Notes: generated by a model not told the origin, from the letters alone. Numbered from the stretch's first letter, positions 1-11,651 are shown. The stretch is DNA of 64,000 bases from Cyanophora paradoxa (GCA_004431415.1 QPMI01000409.1:1-64000), one strand, 5' to 3'. Translations and numbers: made by a program.

Positions 1-494
1 GACACGTTGATGAGAGCTGAGAGCTGCAGCGGCACACGATGCGTCAGAGCATCTGAACCACATTCGAAGGAGAGTGCCAGCGACTCGCCTTCTTCTTGAC
101 GTTATACAGCGGCTCCGCAGGCTCCACCTCAATACGCTGGATGCCCTCGCGCGTCCTGATGCGCAGGAGCTGCTCGCAGGTCAGCCTTCGGCGCGCACCG
201 CGCGGGCTCGCGCACTGCCGCCGGCATTCTCGCTTGCAATTGAACAAACTCGGCCTGTGACACGCGTCTACGGGTACAGCACACACTACGTGCATACGGC
301 ACGACTGTCGACGTCGACGCTGTGAACAAAGGGTCGGGAGAGTCCTGGGGAACGGAGCCCCTCTATCCGGTCCATGCGATAACCGGCGCCGCACAAGACT
401 GTGGGCGGAAGAGGTTGGCCATTGGTGGCCAACCAACCGGAGGGAGAGCTAGCGCTAGCGCTATAGCTAGCGCTAGCTAGCTATCATAGTATAG

Positions 495-953
495 CTAAAA
501 CTGCAGGCGCTGCCTCTTCGCTGGGGACGGGGCCGCCGACGAGGAGCCGGCCGCCTCCGGGTCCGGATCCGGTGCGGGGTCCGGGGCTCGAGCTGGCATG
601 TCGACGGACGGCACCGGGGCCTGCGCATGCACAAAAACGTTTATCCGGTCAAAGAAACGTTTATCCGGTCAAAGAAACGTGCAAAAACGTCTCTGACTGC
701 GCACCGTCCGTGCACCGGCAGCCCAACGACGTCCAGCGGAGGGGCACACCCGTCAGCGTCGTCCACACCCGAGGCCACCCGAAGCATGATGTTCCTGCGA
801 GCGATGTACACGCAGCGTGAGGGGCAGGAAAACTGGGGCCCCCGGCCGGCGCGTGCACACGCACCGAGCCCCGTTGAAGTCGCGGTCCATGATCGCCCGG
901 CACGCCGGGCAGCGGAAGACCTTGTTGCCCCGAAGCTTGCTGTGGATGAATTA
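495..953 (-). pseudogene. Truncated TnpB/Fanzor-type nuclease, C-terminal remnant (family A)
   Basis: Three exons read on the minus strand. Exon 865-953 gives KLRGNKVFRCPACRAIMDRD followed by FNGA, the second half of the TnpB/OrfB zinc ribbon (CPAC) and the RuvC-III motif DRDFNGARN. An intron at 795-864 (GTGCGTGTGC...GCTCGCAG) splits the Arg codon. Exon 716-794 continues NIMLRVASGVDDADG. A second probable intron (621-715) leads to a Pro/Ala/Asp-rich tail (495-620) ending PSPAKRQRLQF, which looks like a monopartite nuclear localisation signal. These motifs are diagnostic for RNA-guided TnpB-like nucleases; in eukaryotes these are Fanzors. Everything upstream of the second zinc-ribbon cysteine pair is missing: homology stops at about 953, where a short tandem repeat begins. 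RuvC-I and RuvC-II are absent, so this is a relic. The spliced tail is inference. Confidence 0.72.
634..690. repeat. Tandem repeat in the second intron of the family A Fanzor remnant
   Basis: A 20-bp unit containing AAACGTTTATCCGGTCAAAG is repeated twice with a third partial copy. It lies wholly inside the proposed 621-715 intron, which would explain why reading frames through it are not protein-like. Confidence 0.75.
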
Positions 954-1350
954 CGACCAGCTAAGAATTACGACCAGCTAAGAATTACGACCAGCTGCAG
1001 GGAGCTAGCCGGCATTTATATATAATTACGATCAGAGCTAAGCAAAGAAGTTGAAGATTACGATGCTCGGAATCACATGAATTATAATTACGATGCTCGC
1101 AATTACGATCCTTCTCTAGACCTGCCTTGAGCGCAGGGGCGCATGCGGGAGAGGAAAAGTAGGGGGAATTACGATGCTTGCAACTGGAATTACGACGCTC
1201 GCTTAAGCTTTGGGGGGAATTACGATTCACCTAGACCTGCATGCCGGCGCCGTGGATTTACGATCGTCTAGAGAAGACTGAGAAGACGACTGAGAAGAAT
1301 TACGATTTCGATCGCCTATCGCCCGCAATTACGATCATCGGATGCCCGGA
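950..1350. repeat. AATTACGA-type short repeat field
   Basis: The block starts with three copies of a 17-bp unit (AATTACGACCAGCTAAG) at about 953-1000. It continues with scattered AATTACGAT words separated by variable 5-25 bp spacers up to about 1350. No credible coding frame crosses it. It abuts the truncated edge of the Fanzor remnant. I see no gene between 1000 and 1900. Confidence 0.6.
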
Positions 1351-1901
1351 ATTACGTTCTTTGCTTAAGCTTGATCTAAGCGCGCCGAAGCTCCCCTGGC
1401 GTTCTCCGGTTCCCCTGCAGAGGCCGCGGCCGCAAGTTTCGACGAACTTCGGAAACTGCGTACGCCCGCCCTGCTCAGGTGAGCCCGTTGCCACGATTCA
1501 CACTAGCTACCTCATGATCAATTGCACTAGCTAGCGACCTCAATTGCAATTGCAAAGCAGCCGGTCCGCTAGACGGACCGGTCCGCCAGATCTAGACTCT
1601 CAGAGTCTGTTTGCCTTGCCAGCAGTTGCCAAGTTGCCAATTGCAAGTTGGTCTCCTGCTACCTGCATTTGGACATGTACACGAAATCAAGTCGTCAAGT
1701 CCGGGCTACAAGTGTGGGATGTACACTGCGGCCGCCGCAGCCGCCGCAGTGTGTACGTATACGTAACTGCAGAAGGGAAGACGCCTGCGTACCCGTCCGA
1801 ACCCGGTACAGAACTCCGGGGGGAGAAGGTGACACCCCGGTACAGCATAGTCTAAAAAACCTAATACAGGAGCAGCACCGCCGCGCCGTCGTCTCGACAA
1901 G

Positions 1902-2957
1902 ATGGCGCTCGCCCAATCGCCTCAGCTTGCGCAACAACGACACCCAGAGCAGCATCAGCAGCACCTCATCGCCCAGCCGCAGCAGCTAAGGCCCCCGCGG
2001 TTAGCACACCGCGCGCCCCCGCTCCCTCTCAGCACTGTGCGTGCCGGCGAGTCCCATGCCGGTGCGAGCGCTCCCGATGCGCCGCAGCGCCTGCGGTTCT
2101 GGTTTGACCAGTCTTCAGATGAGTGATGTTGCACTCGATCCACCCCGGCGGCCAAGTGTGGCACGCAAACTGCTCTTGCCGCGAGAAAGAGTGGCATCTA
2201 AGCGCAGCTACAGCAGCTCATGCATCGCTGTAAGCTCGCCGGACACTCCGAGCCAGTTGCTGTCTCGCCTGGGCAAGGTCGGCGCTCTTAGCTAAAGGGC
2301 AAGGTCGGCTCTCTGACCTGATCTGCAGCGCCTGTGCATCTCCGGACTGGAGGCCCTCCCCTCCCGCACTTGCAGAGAAGGATCGTGGGACGAGGAAGAT
2401 ATCCGCAGGTGCAGCCGCACAATGCTATGAGCTTTTGTGTGCTTCGATGCTGATCTACTCCGCGGCAGTGTTTGAGCTCGCGGAGCTCCTGCCCGGATAC
2501 CTCCCCAACGTCGTCCTCGCTGAACTCACTCGATGTCTCCCCGCTCGGTGGCCTACCGTCGATCTCCTCCAGCCTTTCAACGCTCTCCAGACTCGCTTCC
2601 ACCGTTGCTTCCTGTCTTATCTCGTCCGAGAGCACCGGCGCAAGCATCGCCCTGCTCAACAGTGTGCTCCGCGTGCTCTTCCAGGCGGACGAGTTGATTG
2701 CGCACTCGTTTTCTGCAATCAGCACTTCTGTGGCAGAACTGCTTCCTCCCCTTCCGCAAGTCGAACTCGGCCCCGGCCAGCTCCACAACACCTTGAACAG
2801 CACCATCTCGTCCCTCGTCTTGCGTCTCCAGCTCTTCAACACCATGCCTTCCACTTCCCTCTCTGCATCAAACCCGTCAGCTCAGAAGGATTTGAACGAG
2901 GCTCACTCCTGCTTGTCTCATGCCCTCTTCCTGCTCAAGTCAAACCCCTTCTTGTGA
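1902..2957 (+). CDS. Unassigned multi-exon gene, Gln-rich start and Ser/Leu-rich helical C-terminus
   Basis: I do not recognise this gene. The start is a good eukaryotic context (acaagATGG) opening a Gln/His-rich stretch, MALAQSPQLAQQRHPEQ. An intron of the local type (GTGCGTGCC...GCCGCAG, about 2039-2090) would join it to RLRFWFDQSS. The last exon is open from at least 2472 to a TGA at 2955-2957 and is rich in Ser, Leu and Thr, suggesting amphipathic helices. A 188-codon minus-strand frame (2288-2854) overlaps it, so even the strand is uncertain. I favour plus because of the start context and plausible splice sites. Confidence 0.3.
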
Positions 2958-3416
2958 GGCGCCTTCAGCCGCTTTTAGGGTGGTGCCTCTAGCAGGCAAA
3001 GCGCCCTCTTCTTTTTCTAGTTAGCTAGCAAATGGACACGAACTAACTCACAGTTAGCTGGGCAGCCTAGTTCCCAAGTAGCCAACGCGGGTAGGATAGT
3101 CCGACTGTCAGCAGGCAGATAGAATCCCCTTTCCGAGTCCCTTTTTCAGCCAGATGCAATTCCGTAATTTATCTGGATCCCGTCCCCAGTGGTCATACTG
3201 CACAACCCCAATCGTCATGACAGAAAAGTGGTCAGACGGCCATCATGTACAATTACAGGAAGAATTACAGGACTGAGGAGTACAGCATCAGGGTGAAAAA
3301 GCCAAGGCCTTCTAAACTTGAAAACATAGCCGCTGTACAAAAGTTGAAGGCCCGGCCCCTGCTGTGCATCAAGACTTGACAGATCAGACACATACGCATC
3401 GAAGGCCTGCTGTGCA

Positions 3417-3653
3417 TCAAGACTGCTTGTGTCCGAGGAGGGGCATCGAAGTGCGTGCACGAAGATCAGAAGTCACATCGTCCTCGCTCCGCCACAGGCT
3501 CGTGATTGTCTTGGTCTTCGTGAAGAACATCATTCCTGGCGTTACGTGTGGGTGTGAGGCTTGGCCGGGACGGGGGGGAGGGGAGGGGGGCGGAAGGGGG
3601 GAGAGGGGGGGAGAGGGGGAAGGGAAAGGAGGGGGAAGGGGGGGGGGGGGGGG

Positions 3654-3691
<38 letters not shown>

Positions 3692-5729
3692 GGAGAAAGA
3701 GAGAGGGGGGGGGGGGGGGGCGCACCCTGCTTTCCGTAGAAGTGCAGGTCGCCACGAATGGAGCCCCGGGAGCCCGTGAAAGAGAAGAAGGGGAGCGCCA
3801 CGGGGATGGGGACGTTCACGCCCACCTGCGACCGCGACTCGTCTTCGGACCAAAGCCGACTGCATGCCTGGCAAGGGGTAGAACCGGACCTGGCCCGCGT
3901 CCACCTCGTGCTGGAACTTGCGGGCCGTGGCGCCGCTGCGGGTGAAGATCGCGGTGCCGTTGCCATACGGGTTTGCGTTGATGATCCCGATCGCCTCATC
4001 GATCTGCAAGTACCTCAGCTCGGCAAAACTTCGAGAAAGGGAGCCCGCCGCACTGTATCGGCTCTCATAACGCAAAGAACAGGTCCGAAGATCTGGAGGA
4101 AAGTCAGCAGGGCAGAAACCGGGGGTGGCCAGGGCAGCGGGCGCCTCCTCCGTGTAACACTCCATCGAAGGCGTGACGTTCGCGAGGATTGTGGGGCCCA
4201 CGAAGTTGCCCCGCTCGTAGCCCGGCACGACCACGCCGCGGCCGTCGAGGGCAAGCGTTGCGCCGGCCTTGACGCCCCCCTCAACAAGGTCGCTCACCCG
4301 CTTCTTCGCCTCGGGCGAGATGAGCGGGCCGACGTCTGCCTCGGGCTCGTGGCCGGCGTTGACGCGCAGGGCCTTAGCGCGCTGTGAAGTTTTGAAGGGT
4401 CAGTCAGGTCAGTTCCAGCATGAAAACAAGGGGCAGCATTCGAGCACCTGAACGAGCTCAGGAAGCCAGGATTGAGCCTCGCCAACTAGAATAAGCGTCG
4501 AGAGTGCCATGCAGCGCTGCCCGGCCGCCCCGAACGCCGCCCCCACGACCGCGTTCAGCGCCTGCTCCCGGTTCGCGTCCGGCATGATCACGCCGTGGTT
4601 CTTGGCTCCGAGGTTGGCCTGCACACGCTTGCCCGTGGCCGTCCCGCGCGCGAAGATATGTTCCCCGGCCTTGTTCCCGCCCACAAACGAGATCGCCTTG
4701 ATGTCAGGCGCGTCGCAGATGAAGTTCACTGCGTCCTGCGCCCGAACTCTGTACAGGGCGTACGGAGGGCTACAGAGGGCCGCGTCTCGTACGTGGGTCC
4801 CGTGGATGATGTTGAGGACCCCGGGGGCAGGCCGCCTCCGCGGCCAGCCGCGCGAGCAGCATCGACGTGTTCGGCACCGCCTCGAGGGTTTCAGCACGAA
4901 CGTGTTGCCCGTCGTGACCGCCATCGGGAACATCTGCATTCTCGACTCAAGAGCGACCGTGAGAGGAAGCCAAGAGCGACCGCACCCAGAGTGGAATCAT
5001 GGCGGGAAAGTTGAAAGGCGCTTGGGAGAGGGCGGCGTCAGCAGCGCCGCCCTACGCATTAAGAACGCAGCGCACGATGCCAGCGCAGACCCCAGCGGCT
5101 GGCGGTAGCTGTACGTGTCCATGTTCCGGCTCACGTTCTCGACCGTCTCGCCCATTGACATTGAAGACATGCCGCACGCCACCTCGACCACCTCTGCACG
5201 AGCTCGGGCCGTGAGAAGGTGCATGCGCGAGCGAAACCGGTGCCGAACGCGCACCGAGACCGCGGGTCACGTCTCCGCGAGCGTCCGCGAGGGTCTTCCC
5301 CTGTTCCTTAGTTACGCAGGCGGCCGCTCGTCCTGCAACGGGCTGAGCGCGCGTACGCCAATACAGAGAGCATCCACACCAGCCTCAGCGGACCATATTT
5401 TGACGGATGAGTTGCTGCAAGTTGAACATGACGCGCGCGCGAGCCATTATGGGCACTTCATGCCATGTCTTGAACGCCTCTTCGCCGCCGCTACGCCGAC
5501 TCCATCTCTGCCTTCGTGCTGATCGGAACGCGGGAAACGACTTCCTGCGTCGCTGGGGAAGAGAAACGGCGGGCGCATGCAAATCAAACCTTCGTTGTGT
5601 GCGCAGGCGTGCAGGAACGGCGGCGCAGGAGAGCGCAGAGCACCTGGGTGTGTACGTCGATGTACTGCGTTGCCCTGACTCGACGAACTCATTGTTGATG
5701 AAGAGCTTCAGAGTAGGCTGCGCGGGCAA
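3417..5729 (-). CDS. ALDH6A1: Methylmalonate-semialdehyde dehydrogenase (CoA-acylating)
   Basis: This enzyme oxidises methylmalonate/malonate semialdehyde to propionyl- or acetyl-CoA in valine and pyrimidine catabolism, normally in mitochondria. The N-terminal exon (from 5729) reads [12 protein letters not shown], followed by [20 protein letters not shown]. Later exons give [40 protein letters not shown]-type sequence, [18 protein letters not shown], the catalytic cysteine motif [56 protein letters not shown] and a C-terminal [16 protein letters not shown]. The last intron (about 3545-3730) is an extreme purine/pyrimidine tract. No clear mitochondrial presequence precedes [10 protein letters not shown], so an upstream first exon may be missing. 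Some frame jumps around 4850-5100 look like sequencing indels. It is divergent from the sortilin gene. Confidence 0.92.
3565..3721. repeat. Poly-purine mirror tract (G-runs and (GA)n) inside the MMSDH intron
   Basis: About 155 bp of almost pure G/A on the plus strand: alternating G-runs, a (GA)n block near 3656-3690 and G-runs again just before 3721. It produces long artificial Gly/Arg or Pro/Ser frames on both strands. It lies between the exons ending FYGKQG and starting MFFTKTKT, so it is intronic. Such tracts can form triplex (H-DNA) and are prone to length error. Confidence 0.85.
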
Positions 5730-6020
5730 GCTGGTTCACTTGCACGCAGGCTCTTGTCAAGCAGAGGGGACGTACGGGGCTGGCCGGCGCCGCCTTTGCC
5801 ACCGCAGCCGTCGCCATCGCTTGGAGATGAGCACGGCGCAGGTCAAGCGGCTCTTCGCGCGGGCGCAGGTGTACATGTCAGGCTGCCGTTCGAATTGGGC
5901 GCCGAGCTCGCGGTGCCCGGCCGCAGCTGGAGGGTCCGGTCTATAAAGGAGTGTACCCGTCGATCGAGCGCACCGCTGCGCACGGCTGCGCACCGCTGCG
6001 CACTGTTGGACAGCTACGAG

Positions 6021-9000
6021 ATGCGGAGGAGGAGCGGCGCCGCGGAGGTCGCTGCCCTGTTGCTTGCCGTCCTGGCGGTCGCCGCCGCGCAAGCGCCGAC
6101 AATGACGTCGGTTCGTCGGGCCCCAACGCTTCTCCTATGCGCTCTATCCAGAACGAGCCGATTGCGGCCCTCTACGTCGCACCCCGCCGCGATGTCGCCG
6201 GCAGCCCACTTGTCTCTCGACGCCGCTCGGCGGGCGCCTACGTCGCATGCGTTTGCAGTGTGATTGGCCTCCTCTAGGGCGCCCTTGACGCTCATGCGGC
6301 GCTGTCGCCTCTATTTCTTGGGGCGGGCTGCTGTCGTACGAACCGAGCGCGTGCTGACCGACCCACGCCAGAAACTCATTGACTCGCCGCTGAAAACAAT
6401 TCGCTTTCTGCGTGCGTGTCGCGTTCTGCACGTGGGTCGGTCGATCTGGTTTCTGACGGGTTCTCTTGCGCAGCTCGCCCGGCTTTGACGTGAGCTGCTT
6501 GCACCTCAACCTGCTCTGCGTGCCGGCGGCTGATCGCTATGATACGCGCAGCTCACATTCGCGCGGAGTCAGCGGAATCAAGTCTATCGCAGTTTGGACG
6601 GGGGCATCACCTGGACCAACGAGATGGCACGCATCTTGGACGACGAAGGGCAGGAGGCCCAAGGAATCAGCGCCATTTGGATCAACCCCATCGATTCGAA
6701 GCGGGCGCGCGGACTCCCGCCGGCTTCGCGCCGGCGGCGCGCTCGGCCCCTTGCCTTATCGTGCGCCTCACCGCCGCAGATGTTCCTCGTGGGCTCGGCA
6801 CTACACTGGCTGACAATCGACGGTGGCGAGAAATATGTTCCGATCCGCACGTCCCTCCAATCCAGTCTCTGCGGTGGCACCCGCGGCAGGTGGACTGGGC
6901 GCTCGCCTCCGTCATCGCTTCGTCCTGCTACGGGGAGGCCGGCCCGATGCCCCCTCGGGCGGCGAGGGCTGCAACATCCAGCTGCACCTCACGCAGGTTC
7001 GCCGGGCCAGGCGAGCGCACGCGCCGGTGCCTCGCTGCCCGCCCGAACGCCCTCGCAGGACGCGGGCCGGACCTGGCGGCAGGTCTCCTCCTACGTGATC
7101 GGCTTCTCGTGGGCATGCCAGACGCCCCCAACTACTCGATACGCTCGCTTCGTCTGCGGGACGAAGGACGGCTTCCGCAAGGGCAACCAGGACTTCTCGC
7201 AGTGGGACATGAACGCCGAGGTCCGCCGCACGGACAACCTCTGGAAGTCCGAAGGCACCGCCGTGCCGCGTGCGCCTGCGCCCAAGCCCCGCACCGCTCC
7301 GATGCCCTTCCTGACCCCCGGACTGCCTGCAGACGGCACTGCCTTTCTGTGGGTCGAGAGATTCCTCTTCGTCGGCCTCGTGCGCTAGCCCTCCGGGCGG
7401 CACGCGCTCTGCCCGCCCTCGCCCGCCTCACGCGCGCCCTGCCCCTCCGTCGCGCCGCAGCTCAACCCGCTGGAGCCGCAGGAGATCAAGCTGAAGGTGC
7501 GGGGTGGTGGGATCGATGGCTGTTTTCCGCGCCCGCGGCCTCCTCAGCGCGGGGAGCAGGTCAGCCGAGACAACGGAAGACCTTCGACGATGCGCTCTTC
7601 CCTTCAGGCTGAGCGAGGCGGGGTACACGGTCCTGGACACGAGCCAAGGAGCCGTCTTCGTCTCGTAGCCCACTCGTGCGAGCGCGACAGCGGCAACGTC
7701 TACCTCAGCAACTCCGCCGGTGCAGCGGGTCCGCGCGGAGGCGCAACCCGGGGGCCTCACCTCCTTCGCAGGAAACCGCTACAGCCTGGCAATCCGCGGG
7801 GTGCCGAGGAACGCAGTCGGCAAGACCGACTTCGAGAAGGCGAGCGGCGCCGGTACTCCGCCCCTTCCCTCTGTGCTGACTTTGTGGTTCTCCGCGCCCA
7901 GATCAAGAGCCTCGAGGGCGTCTATGTGGCCAACACGTTCGGGGAGCGGCCGCCTGGGCCCGTACTTCCCCCCGGAGGGCGGGCAGGAGCGGCGCCGCCC
8001 GCTCCGCACGCGCATCTCCTTCAACAAGGGTCTTTTTGGATGAAGGTGCGGCCGCCCTTTGTCGACGCGAACGGCGCGCCGTATGTGGACAGCGACGGCA
8101 CGCCCTGCGAGTCCGTCTGGAAGACCCTGAGAACGTTCCCGAGGTGCCGACGATCTCGAGCCCCTGCCGCTCTAGATCTCCTTAGTTTCCTCGCGCAGGA
8201 CTCGGAGTGCCAGCTGCAGCTCCACATGGCGGCGGAGGGTGCGCCGCTCTCACGGCGCTGACTGCGGGACCGCCGGCGGCCGCGGCCTCTGAGCGGCTGC
8301 AGACAAGTATGCGCCGATCTCTCGCCCCGAACGCGACGGGCATCGTCATCCGCGACGGGCAACGTGGGCTCCTACCTCCAGGACCGCGACGAGCAGGGCG
8401 CCTCGCCTCGCCCGAGCGGCGTTGCAGGCGCGCCGCGCGCGAGCCGGGCCGCGCAGGTCACACGTTCCTCTCCCGCGACGGCGGCCTCACATGGTGCGAG
8501 CCTGCAGGGAGACCGAAAGCGTTTTGAGCGCTGAGGCTTCTTTGGCAGGACGGAGATCGCGAAGGGGAGCCACGTGTACGAGTTTGGGGACACGGCTCGC
8601 TTCTCGTCGCTGTGCCCAACCTCGTCGCCACCAAGACCCTCAAGGCGCCCCGCGGGCCGCGCCCCGCGCTGGGCCGGACTGGGCCCGTCTGACCGACTCA
8701 AACGGCCGCTGCAGGTACTCGTGGGACGAGGGGAAGACGTGGCGCAACTTCGACTTCAGCGACGTCGACGTCTCCGTCGACAACGTCGTCGCATGTGCGC
8801 GCTCCACCGCTTGCGCTTTCCTTCGTGCCCTGATCCTGCAGCGCCGCACGCGGTGGAGAGCGATTGTCCTGTACGGGTCCCGGGGCGCCAGGCGAGCCGG
8901 CCGCCCTTTGCTGACGCGGGCGCCGTTGAGTGATCCCGGCACCCCAGGGCGTCATCGTGCACGTCGACTTTCCATCTGCACATGCGCATGTGTACGCGGG

Positions 9001-10746
9001 ATCGCCGCTGTTCCATTACGCTTAGCGTGCGGCTTCTCGGCCGACCGCGCCGCGAGGCAAGGCGTGGACGCGCCGAACGCCCCGGACTCGACTACGAGCC
9101 TGGACTCCGGGCGCGCACGACAGAGGTGCGGCGGGCCGCGCCCTGCACCCGGCTGGCACTCACGCCGGTTGCCGGCAGTGCGTGCTTGGCCACACGATCA
9201 CGTACGTGCGGAGGAAGCGGGACAGCGAGTGCGACAACCGGAGACCAGCAGCGCAGGCGCGGGGCCGCCCTCGCGCCCTCGCCTCGCCGCTCGCGCCGCC
9301 CGCAGATCTCGCGGAAGACTGCGCTGCACGAGGCGGACTTCGAGTGGTGCGCGCGTCGTGGCCGGCGTTCTTGAAGTCAGCGCTGACTGCCTTCCAGCGC
9401 GTACGGGTTCGAGCGGGACTACGACCAGGGCCCTGCAAGGTTCCTTCTGGCTCTGCCCCGCCCCCGGACCGCGCGCCCAGCGGCTCCGTGCAGCCGCTGT
9501 GGCCGGTGCAGAACAACATCCCGATCGACTGCCCGGACGGCTCCACCTTCTTCGTCACCAACGGCTACAGGTCGCTCCGCGAGCCGAGCCAGCCCACACG
9601 CGTCCAAGCCGACCGAAGCCAGTCTTAGCCTAGTCGAGCTCTAATCGCCCCCTCTCACGTCGAGGGCGGTGGCAGCGGGTGGCGGGGGATACGTGCGACA
9701 TCAACGACCGAGCGTCTCGAACGGTTCCGCCGCATCCACGAGCCTTCTCGACGCAGGTGGCCATGCAGACAGAGCAAGGCCGCCGGGCTGCGCTGGGCTC
9801 TCCATTTGCCTCGATTGAAACCCCGAACCCTTATCTTTCGCCCCCGTCCTCACGCACTTGCGGCGCAGTGCCCGACGCGCGGCGGCCACGGTGGCTCGTC
9901 TTCCTAGTCGTCTGCTGCGTCCTCGGCGCCGCCGCCGCCGCCGGCGCATTCCTCTACCGCTACCGCAACTCGGACAGGTCGGTCATTCTCACCCACAACC
10001 TCCCCTCGTCCTCTGCTCATCCCGCGCGGCAGTCTGGGCGCCGTGAAGGAGCTCTGGAGCCGCTGGGAGGCAAAGCTGGGCAGGCATCCGCCGGCCGCTT
10101 CTCCCGCGTCCGCTACTCGGGGTCCGCTGTATTGACTTGAAGCAAACGCCGTATAACAAAGCTAACATTTAGCGTCGCCATCCGGTGCAGGCTGAGCGGG
10201 GCGGAGGGGGCGGAGGGCCTGCTGGACGACGACATGGACGCGGAGGCGAGCGCGGAGCCGCTGCCAGAGCCACTCGAGCAACGCCACGTGCGCCCCCGCG
10301 TTCATTCCCTGCTTCAATCCGCGCTGCGCTGCGCTGCGCTGTGCTACGCATGGTGGGCTGACGTGAAGCAGGTACTCCTTTGCCGGCGGCGCGGGCCGCG
10401 GCCGGGCCAGCAGGCGCCCGACGGTCGCGAGCCTGTCCGCGGCGGCAGCGGCCGGCGCCGGCTCAGGCCCCGCGACCGCAAGCCCAAGCCCAGCCGGCCG
10501 GAGCCGCAGCGGGGCCTCTTCCCTCTTCGACATAGGCGACTTCGGGCAGCTGACAGCGGCGGCGGCCCGGGGCCCGCGCCCCCCTACCGCCCCCGCCCGG
10601 CGAGGCCGCCGTCGCGGGGATGTCGATGGCACCCGCGGCCGCGGCGGGCCCTCGGGACCCCGGCGCCGCCCTCGCCCCAAGGACGGCCATGCCGCCCGCG
10701 GGGGCCAGCTTCTCGACGACGACGTGCTCGGGAAGGGCTCGAGCTG
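6021..10746 (+). CDS. VPS10-domain sorting receptor (sortilin-like)
   Basis: A type I receptor that sorts soluble hydrolases from Golgi to endosome/vacuole. The ATG at 6021 opens a basic n-region and hydrophobic core (AALLLAVLAVAAA), a signal peptide. The ten-bladed propeller is shown by repeated Asp-box-like motifs: SLDGGITW (about 6590), LTIDGGEKY, DAGRTWRQVSSYV, FLSRDGGLTWCE (about 8466) and YSWDEGKTWRNFDFSD (about 8720). The Cys-rich 10CC region follows (ADFEWC, NNIPIDCPDGSTFFVTNGYR near 9510-9570). A single membrane span lies at about 9891-9963 (WLVFLVVCCVLGAAAAAGAF) with a YRYR stop-transfer. The tail contains repeated LLDDD (EGLLDDDMD, GQLLDDDVLGKGSS at the stop), plausible acidic dileucine sorting signals. 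At least ten short introns. Several single-base frame jumps make exact exon limits uncertain. Confidence 0.85.
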
Positions 10747-10989
10747 AGGGCCGCACTGCGGCACAGCGCACGCTCCCGAGTCCTCCTCCTCCCGCGCAGG
10801 CCTGAATTGCGCCTGCCCCTGTATATCTCCTGCAGATTCTAGAATTCGGAAATTCAGTTACTCTCAGAGGCCGACATTACCTGCAAATCATCATGGCATC
10901 ATCTCCATGTACACTTTAGAATGCAAAATCCAAGTTCGGGACTGAATTCGAAGTTGAGTGATCATCGGATGCAATTATACACGCTATTA

Positions 10990-11416
10990 TAATTCGTAGC
11001 CGTAGCGGCCGAGGCTACGGCGCGGTCCATGGCCTGCTGCGCAGGAACGCGGCGGGCTCGTAGGCGGCGACCCTGCGCACCCGTGAGCGAGGGTCCGCGC
11101 AGTTGAAACGAATGGTGCGGGTGGCGCACCCTTCAAAACGCGGATGGTCGCGCCTGGGCCGATGCCGAAATCTGATATGCACTTGATGCTGCCCAGCTCT
11201 ATCCACAATCGACGGCCTTCGAACAGCATGATTTGCTGCGGCTGCTTGAGCTCGAATTCGCCTGTCGGAGCGATAAGTGACAAGAACGGGCGAGGGGGGC
11301 AAGATGTGCGTACGTTCTATCAATTGTATAAGATACATAATCGAGCAATGGCCTGTGATTTCGATCTTGATCTCCTTTGTGGGGAACTCTGCACGTGAAG
11401 CAGTGAGCTGCCGCAC
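10990..11416 (-). CDS. Ubiquitin-fold domain protein, probably partial
   Basis: The segment ELKQPQQIMLFEGRRL, then LGSIKCISDFGIGPGATIRV and LKG, follows the second half of the ubiquitin fold: beta3 as (Q)QxLxFxGxxL, then xxSDYGIxxGATxxVL. Upstream, KEIKIEITG resembles strand beta1, separated from the rest by a probable intron (11270-11340). The central helix is poorly visible, so the domain may be degenerate. The putative start at 11416 lies inside a foldback repeat whose sequence supplies the codons MRQLTASRAE, so the true start is doubtful. No terminal Gly-Gly is seen; the frame runs on past the fold to a stop near 10987. Function unknown. Confidence 0.45.
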
Positions 11417-11651
11417 GCCGCAGCGCTAGCAGCCCCTCTGCGATGCGGCAGCTCACTTCTTCACTTTGCCGCCCTTCCCCTTGCCTGCACGTGAAGCAGT
11501 GAGCTGCCGCACGCCGCAGCGCTAGCTAACCCCTCTCGATGAATGCACTGACCTTTTCCCTTGCCGCCTTTTGCCTCCTTCGCTTTCTTCAAGCGGCAAG
11601 GGAAAGGTCAGCGCATTCATCGGAGAGGGGGTAGCTAGCGCTGCGGCGTGC
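11393..11651. repeat. Foldback (inverted-repeat) element, two nested hairpins
   Basis: The arms at 11509-11567 and 11593-11651 are about 59 bp and complementary except for a few mismatches or indels, with a 25-bp loop. A first, smaller hairpin (about 11402-11461) uses a copy of the same outer sequence: GTGAAGCAGTGAGCTGCCGC occurs at about 11395 and again at about 11491. The structure resembles a MITE or a foldback transposon, or a transcript that could form a long stem. Confidence 0.75.

Noticed and set aside
3542-4297. Minus-strand frame with long Ser/Leu/Pro tracts, and Gly/Arg/Glu plus-strand frames
   Set aside because: The repeats are translation of the intronic purine/pyrimidine tract; MMSDH exons on both sides define an intron.
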